The notes under the pieces were generated by a model. That model did not search any database. It saw nothing but the letters and a program-made list of their open reading frames with translations, and was not told the origin of the DNA. DNA of 7,807 nt from an uncultured Clostridia bacterium (lineage in GTDB: Bacteria; Bacillota; Clostridia; Monoglobales; Firm-18): contig CALDNB010000063.1 of assembly GCA_937914775.1 (NCBI GenBank), positions 1 to 7,807 on the forward strand, in the 5' to 3' direction. The position numbers and the translations under genes were made by a program. Positions 1 to 5,158 of this stretch are shown in pieces (the first letter of the stretch is position 1; the number at the start of each line of letters is the position of its first letter).

Positions 1-2
1 CC

Positions 3-1502
3 TCCAAGGCCGGTACCGGTTTTGCCAAGAATCTGCGCCACGACATGTTCTACAACGTCCAGCAGTTCAGCTTCAGCAACATCGACAAGTTCTCCCCTGC
101 TTCCATTGTCACCCGTCTGACCTCTGACGTAGCAAATCTGCAGATGACCTTCCAGATGATGATCCGCATGGCCATCCGCTGTCCCATGATGCTGACGCTG
201 GCACTGATTTCCGCCCTGCGGATCAGCCCCAGGCTTACCGGCATCTATCTGATCGCCATTCCCATCATGGCCGGTGCCCTGATTCTGCTGGTTCCCAAGG
301 TCTTCAAGATCTTCGACTACAGCTTCAAACTCATGGATAAGCTGAACAACACTGTCCAGGAAAATATCCACGGTATCCGTGTGGTAAAATCCTTTGTTCG
401 TGAGGATTTTGAAAAGGATAAATTTAAAGAATCTAACGACACATTGACCAAGACGGGAATAAATGCCGTAAAAATAGTAATTATGAATATGCCTATTATG
501 CAGTTTATTATGTACGGCTGTATGATTGCCATTTTCTGGTTTGGGGGCAATATGATAATTGTGGGACAGATGAAAACAGGACAGTTAATAAGTTTTATAA
601 GTTACGTTTCACAAATCCTTATGTCCCTTATGATGATTTCAATGTTCTTTATAAACATTGTTATTTCCCGTGCTTCCATTCAGCGTATAACTGAAGTTTT
701 TGACGAAATCCCCGATATTTCAGACGAAAATGCAACAGAAACAGAAGTGCCCTCAGGCAGTATTTCATTTAACGATGTTTACTTCGAATACATAAAGGGA
801 AAAGAAGTGTTAAAGGATATAAGTTTCCAAATCAAGTCAGGGGAAACGGTAGGCATTTTAGGAGGAACTGGTTCTTCCAAAACCTCTTTAGTACAACTTA
901 TTCCACGCCTTTACGATGCAACAAAGGGCGAAGTATCTGTAGGGGGCAAAAACGTAAAGGACTATAAAATAGATGCTTTACGCCAAAGTGTGGCTATGGT
1001 TTTGCAAAACAACGTCCTTTTCTCGGGAACTATTATGGAGAATCTTCGCTGGGGTAATCCCGATGCAGACGAAGAACAAATAATAAGTGCGTGTAAAGAT
1101 GCTCAGGCACACGATTTCATTTCCTCTTTTCCCGAGGGATACAACACCATGCTCGGTCAGGGCGGTGTAAACCTTTCAGGCGGACAGAAGCAACGTCTAT
1201 GTATTGCCAGAGCGTTACTTAAAAAGCCAAAAATTATTATTCTTGATGACAGTACCTCTGCAGTAGATACTGCCACAGACAAAAAAATACGTACGGCATT
1301 AAACAAATCACTGAAAGACACAACTACAATTATTATTGCACAGCGTATTTCTTCCGTTATAGATGCAGATAAAATAATTGTAATGGATAACGGAAAAGTT
1401 GACCAGATAGGCACACACGAAGAACTACTCTTGTCAAACGAAATTTATAAAGAAGTGTATGAATCCCAGCAGAAAGGAGCAGATGAAAATGGCGAGGCAT
1501 AA
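3..1502 (+). CDS. ABC exporter subunit with degenerate ATP site (TM287/LmrC-like), 5'-partial
   Basis: One half of a heterodimeric type IV ABC exporter in the cytoplasmic membrane (multidrug/lipid exporter family; substrate not predictable). The frame is open to the left edge, so the N-terminus is missing. The 499 codons present compare with about 575-580 usual, so roughly TM1-2 is lost, and the ATG at 45 is internal. Hydrophobic segments at about 183-300 and 465-670 correspond to TM3-6. The ATPase domain follows: Walker A GGTGSSKT (861-884, Ser for the usual Gly before Lys), intact signature LSGGQ (1173-1187), Walker B ending in Asp-Asp (1245-1250), where the second Asp replaces the catalytic Glu, and Gln (1341-1343) replacing the switch His. 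These substitutions are those known for the degenerate half of TM287/288-type pairs. The partner gene overlaps the 3' end by 14 bases. Codon usage changes sharply near 365-410, so the first part may come from another genome. Family is sure; substrate unknown. Confidence 0.93.
   Translation, partial: SKAGTGFAKNLRHDMFYNVQQFSFSNIDKFSPASIVTRLTSDVANLQMTFQMMIRMAIRCPMMLTLALISALRISPRLTGIYLIAIPIMAGALILLVPKVFKIFDYSFKLMDKLNNTVQENIHGIRVVKSFVREDFEKDKFKESNDTLTKTGINAVKIVIMNMPIMQFIMYGCMIAIFWFGGNMIIVGQMKTGQLISFISYVSQILMSLMMISMFFINIVISRASIQRITEVFDEIPDISDENATETEVPSGSISFNDVYFEYIKGKEVLKDISFQIKSGETVGILGGTGSSKTSLVQLIPRLYDATKGEVSVGGKNVKDYKIDALRQSVAMVLQNNVLFSGTIMENLRWGNPDADEEQIISACKDAQAHDFISSFPEGYNTMLGQGGVNLSGGQKQRLCIARALLKKPKIIILDDSTSAVDTATDKKIRTALNKSLKDTTTIIIAQRISSVIDADKIIVMDNGKVDQIGTHEELLLSNEIYKEVYESQQKGADENGEA
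1473..1479 (+). promoter_or_regulatory. Ribosome binding site inside the upstream ABC gene
   Basis: AAAGGAG lies within the last codons of the first ABC subunit, 9 bases before the ATG at 1489. It decides the start of the second subunit against the in-frame ATGs at 1459 and 1483. Confidence 0.75.
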
Positions 1503-3369
1503 TATGCAACCCGTAAGAAAGCCCAAAAATGCCAAGGCAACAATCGGCAGAATTCTTAATTATATGAAACAGTACCGCCTTGCGGTTGCACTTGTTGTTA
1601 TGCTGGTACTTGTAAGTTCTGCCACCTCTATTGCAGGAACATACTTTTTAAAACCTTTGATAAACAACTACATAGTGCCTTTTATCGGTCAGAAAAATCC
1701 CGACTTGTCAGGGCTTATACAGGGCGTAACCGCAATGGCTGTTGTTTACGCAATCGGTGCATTATCTGCATACACCTACAGCAGAATTATGATTTCTGTT
1801 TCAACAGGAACACTTTTAAATCTTCGTAAAGATTTATTCAATCATCTGCAGACTCTGCCAATTAAGTATTTTGACTCCCACACTCACGGAGAATTAATGA
1901 GCAGATTTACAAATGATATTGACGCCATAAGGGAAATGCTTTCCAACACCTTAACACACCTTATTTCCTCGGGAGTAACTGTAATAGGTGTATTTGGTGC
2001 AATGGTAATATTAAACCCCGTTTTAACCATTATTGTAATTGTGATGCTTGTTATAATTACACAGATAATAAAAGTTATAGGCTCAAAAAGCGGAATGTTC
2101 TTCAGACGCCAGCAAAAAGCGGTGGGCAGAGTAAACGGCTACATTGAAGAAATGATTGAGGGACAAAAGGTGGTAAAAGTATTCTGCCACGAAGACAAAG
2201 CAAAAGCAGAATTCGACCAACTTAACGAAGAACTTTGTAACGCCGCATACGGTGCCAACGCCTTTGCCAACGTGCTTATGCCCATTATGGGTAACCTTTC
2301 CTATGTCCACTATGCACTTACAGCAATTGTCGGCTCAGTTCTGACCATTTATACAGGCTTTGACATCGGCTCACTTGCTTCGTTTTTGCAGTACACACGT
2401 TCATTTTCACAGCCCATTACACAGATGTCCCAGCAGTTTAATTCAATTTTGTCCGCCCTTGCAGGTGCAGAAAGAATTTTTGAAGTTTTAGACCAGAAGC
2501 CCGAAACAGACAACGGTTATGTAACTTTAGTAAATGCCAAATACGAAAACGGTGAACTTAAAGAATGTGAAAACCGCACAGGAGTATGGGCATGGAAACA
2601 CCCCCACCACGACGGAACTTTAACTTACAAAGAAGTTAAAGGTGAAGTCACCTTTGACGATGTTGTCTTTGGCTACGAAGAAAACAAAACGGTATTAAAG
2701 GGCGTATCTTTGTATGCAAAACCGGGACAGAGAATTGCCTTTGTAGGCTCAACAGGTGCAGGTAAAACTACAATCACAAACCTTATTAACAGATTTTACG
2801 ATGTACCTGACGGCAAAATAAGATACGACGGAATAAACATAAATAAAATAAAGAAAGCAGACCTCCGCCGTTCTCTTTCGATGGTGCTTCAAGACACTCA
2901 TTTGTTTACAGGAACAGTAAGAGACAATATAAGATACGGCAACCTTGACGCCACAGACCAACAGATAATTGAGGCGGCAAAACTTGCCAACGCACACTCT
3001 TTTATAGAACTGTTAAAAGACGGTTATGACACAGTAATAACAGGTGACGGACTTAACTTAAGTCAGGGGCAACGACAACTTCTTGCTATTGCCCGTGCGG
3101 CAGTTGCAGACCCGCCTGTTTTAATCCTTGACGAAGCCACAAGTTCTATCGATACAAGAACAGAAAGGCTTATAGAAAAAGGTATGAACAGTCTTATGGA
3201 GGGCAGAACTGTGTTTGTTATTGCCCACAGACTTTCAACAGTAAGAAACTCCAACGCCATTATGGTACTGGAACACGGCGAAATTATAGAACGTGGCGAC
3301 CACGACGAACTCCTTGCACAAAAAGGAAAATACTATCAGTTATATACAGGTATGTTTGAATTAGAATAG
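1489..3369 (+). CDS. ABC exporter subunit with canonical catalytic residues (TM288/LmrD-like)
   Basis: The catalytically competent half of the heterodimeric exporter, 626 residues, a usual length. An N-terminal six-helix membrane domain (about residues 25-330) is followed by the ATPase domain. Walker A is GSTGAGKT (420-427), Walker B LILDE with catalytic Glu549, and the switch His is His580. Its signature is LSQGQ (524-528) instead of LSGGQ, the TM288-type variant. The consensus ATP site therefore pairs this subunit's Walker motifs with the upstream subunit's LSGGQ, and the degenerate site uses the reverse combination. A linker of about 40 residues (roughly 342-384, containing the run VWAWKHPHH) separates the two domains; I recall similar insertions in clostridial homologues. 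I chose the ATG at 1489 because GGAG at 1476-1479 lies 9 bases upstream; the ATGs at 1459 and 1483 lie before or too close to that site. The 14-base overlap with the upstream gene implies translational coupling and paired synthesis. Confidence 0.94.
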   Translation: MARHNMQPVRKPKNAKATIGRILNYMKQYRLAVALVVMLVLVSSATSIAGTYFLKPLINNYIVPFIGQKNPDLSGLIQGVTAMAVVYAIGALSAYTYSRIMISVSTGTLLNLRKDLFNHLQTLPIKYFDSHTHGELMSRFTNDIDAIREMLSNTLTHLISSGVTVIGVFGAMVILNPVLTIIVIVMLVIITQIIKVIGSKSGMFFRRQQKAVGRVNGYIEEMIEGQKVVKVFCHEDKAKAEFDQLNEELCNAAYGANAFANVLMPIMGNLSYVHYALTAIVGSVLTIYTGFDIGSLASFLQYTRSFSQPITQMSQQFNSILSALAGAERIFEVLDQKPETDNGYVTLVNAKYENGELKECENRTGVWAWKHPHHDGTLTYKEVKGEVTFDDVVFGYEENKTVLKGVSLYAKPGQRIAFVGSTGAGKTTITNLINRFYDVPDGKIRYDGININKIKKADLRRSLSMVLQDTHLFTGTVRDNIRYGNLDATDQQIIEAAKLANAHSFIELLKDGYDTVITGDGLNLSQGQRQLLAIARAAVADPPVLILDEATSSIDTRTERLIEKGMNSLMEGRTVFVIAHRLSTVRNSNAIMVLEHGEIIERGDHDELLAQKGKYYQLYTGMFELE

Positions 3370-3398
3370 AAAAAAGAACCGCTTTGCGGTTCTTTTTT
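3370..3398. terminator. Bidirectional Rho-independent terminator
   Basis: A perfect 7-bp stem, GAACCGC (3376-3382) with GCGGTTC (3386-3392) around a TTT loop, is flanked by six A on the left and six T on the right. The symmetry gives a U-tract on either strand. It closes the ABC exporter operon (stop at 3367-3369) and, read the other way, the histidine kinase gene, whose TAA (3397-3399) overlaps the tract. It is well placed between convergent genes. Confidence 0.92.
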
Positions 3399-4167
3399 AT
3401 TCCATTATTGTAGAAAATTCTTTCTCTATTCTGTCGGGATCCAGTTCTTTAATTTTCAAAACAGAGTTTAGCGCAACTACCATTCCCTGAGGTAACGTAA
3501 CAGTAATTGTTGTGCCCAGATTAACTTTACTTTTTATTTCCAGTCGTCCGTTCATAAGGTCTGTAAATTCTTTTACTATTGCCATACCAAGTCCACAACC
3601 CTGTGCAACAGACTTGCCGTTTTTCGCCCTGTAATTACACTGAAAAATCTTGTCTATATCATTTTTAGGTATTCCTATTCCGTTATCCGAAACCTTTAAA
3701 ATAAGATTGTCTTCCTCTATATTTACATCAATTACAACTGTTTTTTCATCACTTGTGTTATATTTAATTGCATTTGTAATCAAATTATTAAGTACCCGTG
3801 TCAGTTTTTCATAATCGCAGGAAAATACCGCGTCACTGCACGTAATATTGGTTTTTAAATTCACATTGCAACTGTCGATATAAGGCTTTATGGAAGAAAC
3901 ATACATTGTTATATATTCCTCCACGTTGCAGGAAGAATAGTTTACTGTTGTAAGGTTGTTTCTGCAGTTTATTATATCGTGAAAATTTGAAGCAAGAAGA
4001 TTTATGGAATTGCAACTTCTCTGTATAATTCCGCAAAACTGCTGTATTGCCTCTTTGTCAGCCGGTTCTTCCTTTGATGCAGTTTCAATCATTGACGCAG
4101 AAACTTTTATGTTTGCCACAGGTTGCTTTATGTCGTGAATTATTTTGCTTAATTCTTCAAAGTTCAT
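3397..4167 (-). CDS. Small sensorless cytosolic histidine kinase
   Basis: A 256-residue sensor-kinase core with no membrane segment and only ten residues before the phospho-acceptor motif. The H-box is HDIKQP with His11; the +4 position is Gln rather than the usual Asn/Thr. A two-helix dimerisation region (about 1-70) is followed by a HATPase_c domain: N-box Asn132 in NLITNAIKYN, G1 box DNGIGIP (161-167), F-box Phe175, and G2 box GCGLG (190-194). All ATP-binding elements look intact, so autophosphorylation is expected. About 30 residues (228-256) extend past the ATPase fold. The start ATG (4165-4167) has AGGGG 8 bases upstream. It lies 15 bases after the XRE regulator gene and is surely co-transcribed with it. 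No response regulator is present in the window, so its phosphotransfer partner is unknown; input could come through a partner protein, possibly the XRE regulator (inference). Kinase family is sure, role unknown. Confidence 0.9.
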   Translation of the reverse strand: MNFEELSKIIHDIKQPVANIKVSASMIETASKEEPADKEAIQQFCGIIQRSCNSINLLASNFHDIINCRNNLTTVNYSSCNVEEYITMYVSSIKPYIDSCNVNLKTNITCSDAVFSCDYEKLTRVLNNLITNAIKYNTSDEKTVVIDVNIEEDNLILKVSDNGIGIPKNDIDKIFQCNYRAKNGKSVAQGCGLGMAIVKEFTDLMNGRLEIKSKVNLGTTITVTLPQGMVVALNSVLKIKELDPDRIEKEFSTIME

Positions 4168-4182
4168 ATAATTTGCCCCTAT

Positions 4183-4512
4183 TTATTTTCTGAATTGGCT
4201 GATTGTTTCAATAGTTTTTAACAGTAACTCTTTTTCCTTGGGTGAAAAGTTCTCAGTCAGTTCTTCAACTTTCTTCACAAAATGACTGTTTCCTGCTTTG
4301 GAATTCAAATCCCCAAAAAGCAAACTGTCCGTTGATACTTCTAAAACGTTTGCAATCTTCACCAAAGTTTCAAGAGAGGGAACTCCTTTTGCCCTTTCTA
4401 TCTGCCCTACAAAAGTTGTTGAAACATCTAATTTTTCTGCCAACTGCTCCAGTGTATATTGTTTTTCTTTCCTTTGTTTTCTTATATTCTTTCCTAATAA
4501 TTCATAGTTCAA
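4183..4512 (-). CDS. XRE-family helix-turn-helix transcriptional regulator
   Basis: A small DNA-binding protein of 109 residues. The Cro/C1-type helix-turn-helix fills the N-terminal half (from LGKNIRKQRKEKQYTLEQLA through STTFVGQIERAKGVPSLETL to the SLLFGD segment), with the typical five-helix pattern. The tail ends in a short amphipathic helix (about FSPKEKELLLKTIETISQF), probably for dimerisation or partner contact. I prefer the TTG start at 4510-4512, giving MNYELLGKNI, because AAGGTGGG on the minus strand (4523-4530) lies 10 bases upstream; the longer GTG start at 4527 overlaps that site and has no ribosome binding site of its own. It is the first gene of a two-gene unit with the histidine kinase and is divergent from the stalk/VIT-vWA operon. 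Autoregulation and control of the divergent operon are likely by analogy but not shown. Family is sure; the start is uncertain. Confidence 0.9.
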   Translation of the reverse strand: MNYELLGKNIRKQRKEKQYTLEQLAEKLDVSTTFVGQIERAKGVPSLETLVKIANVLEVSTDSLLFGDLNSKAGNSHFVKKVEELTENFSPKEKELLLKTIETISQFRK

Positions 4513-4522
4513 AACATTAACA

Positions 4523-4530
4523 CCCACCTT
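4523..4530 (-). promoter_or_regulatory. Ribosome binding site of the XRE regulator
   Basis: Minus-strand AAGGTGGG, 10 bases ahead of a TTG codon at 4510-4512. It supports TTG rather than the GTG at 4527, which overlaps it, as the start. Confidence 0.55.
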
Positions 4531-4574
4531 TATTTCAGTTTATCATTTCAAATACAGCAATAACAGAATGTAAC

Positions 4575-4612
4575 ATCTTAAAACATTAACTGTAATCTTA
4601 AATAATAACTGT
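4575..4612 (+). repeat. Pair of imperfect direct repeats upstream of the -35 box (candidate operator)
   Basis: ATCTTAAAACATTAACTGT (4575-4593) is followed by ATCTTAAATAATAACTGT (4595-4612). They differ by one deletion and two neighbouring substitutions and start 20 bases apart, close to two helical turns. The second copy ends on the first base of the -35 box of the stalk-protein promoter. The core AAAACATTAAC (4580-4590) recurs exactly at 4511-4521, over the XRE start codon and leader. Spacing and location suit binding by a dimeric regulator, possibly the adjacent XRE protein (inference). The AT-rich composition makes chance repetition possible. Confidence 0.5.
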
Positions 4613-4640
4613 TGAAATATGCAATATTTTTTGGTATAAT
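4612..4640 (+). promoter_or_regulatory. Extended -10 sigma-A promoter of the stalk/VIT-vWA operon
   Basis: TTGAAA (4612-4617), a 17-base spacer and a perfect TATAAT (4635-4640) preceded by TGG, giving the extended -10 form TGnTATAAT. Transcription should start near 4647, at or next to the GGAGGG ribosome binding site (4647-4652), so the leader before the ATG at 4659 would be only about 12 bases. The direct repeats abut its -35 box, a place suited to activator or repressor contact. I found no convincing promoter for the divergent XRE gene; the best minus-strand match (CTGTAA/AATGTA at 4590-4595 and 4567-4572 on the + strand) is weak. Confidence 0.82.
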
Positions 4641-4658
4641 AACATTGGAGGGATAATT

Positions 4659-5144
4659 ATGAAAAAACTGTCAGTATTGCTTTTAATAGTACTTGCATTT
4701 AACTGCATTGCATTTGCAGACCAGTTAGACGCAGACGTTATAAAAGAAAGTGACTCTTCTTTTACTCTTGAATTAAAACTTACGGAGGAGAGAGCACCTG
4801 TTGTAAACGTAAACGGCGAAGTTATGAAATACGACCCTGCGCCCTTTACTAAGAATGACAGAATGTACGTCCCCGTAAGACAAATACTTGAGCAAAACGG
4901 CTACTATGTTAACTATGATGAAAAAACCGCTACAGTTTCTGCAATCAATACTGTAAACAGTCACTATATTGTTATGCAGATAGGAAACAAAACTTATGCT
5001 TCAGGGGAAAGTTCTTACCAGTTTGACGTTGCACCCATAGTAGTTGAGGGAAGAACATTTGTACCTGTAAGAATCATGTACGAAATGATGGGCTTTAAAG
5101 TAGATTACGACGAGGCAACAAACACCGCTATAATTACAAAATAA
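4659..5144 (+). CDS. Secreted stalk-domain (copper amine oxidase N-terminal-like) protein
   Basis: 161 residues with a clear signal peptide: Lys2-Lys3, a hydrophobic core, and a probable signal peptidase I site after AFA (residue 20). Cys16 is not in a lipobox (Asn precedes it), so a lipoprotein is unlikely. A 30-residue linker leads to one 'stalk' domain of the copper amine oxidase N-terminal type, built of two half-repeats. Residues 59-95 carry DRMYVPVR, GYYVNYDE and the T-x-T strand; residues 123-160 carry GRTFVPVR, GFKVDYDE and the same strand. Despite the family name there is no oxidase catalytic domain, and such domains usually act as small non-catalytic modules of exported clostridial proteins. 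GGAGGG lies 6 bases before the ATG. The VIT/vWA-like gene follows after only 14 bases, so the two are co-transcribed. Domain call is sure; the molecular role is unknown. Confidence 0.88.
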   Translation: MKKLSVLLLIVLAFNCIAFADQLDADVIKESDSSFTLELKLTEERAPVVNVNGEVMKYDPAPFTKNDRMYVPVRQILEQNGYYVNYDEKTATVSAINTVNSHYIVMQIGNKTYASGESSYQFDVAPIVVEGRTFVPVRIMYEMMGFKVDYDEATNTAIITK

Positions 5145-5158
5145 GGTGATGATGGTAA

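Noticed and set aside
45..47. ATG at 45 as the true start of the first ABC gene
   Set aside because: The frame is open upstream to the window edge, there is no ribosome binding site, and the upstream codons (ending KNLRHD) continue the usual family sequence; the gene is truncated by the window.
3833..4036. Second minus-strand frame inside the histidine kinase
   Set aside because: It overlaps the kinase core in another frame with a biased, domain-free translation.
4242..4520. Two plus-strand open frames opposite the XRE gene
   Set aside because: They lie antisense to a protein with a clear helix-turn-helix, have no ribosome binding site and show no recognisable domain; they are coding shadows.
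4567..4595. Minus-strand promoter TTACAG/TACATT for the XRE gene
   Set aside because: The spacing is 17 bases, but the -35 match is only about two of six, too weak in such AT-rich DNA to annotate.
4674..4706. Lipoprotein signal with Cys16 as the lipidated residue
   Set aside because: Asn precedes the Cys and Phe is at -2, which does not fit a lipobox; AFA at 18-20 is a good signal peptidase I site.
4659..5144. Copper amine oxidase enzyme
   Set aside because: Only the small non-catalytic stalk domain is present; there is no topaquinone motif or catalytic domain, and the length is far too short.
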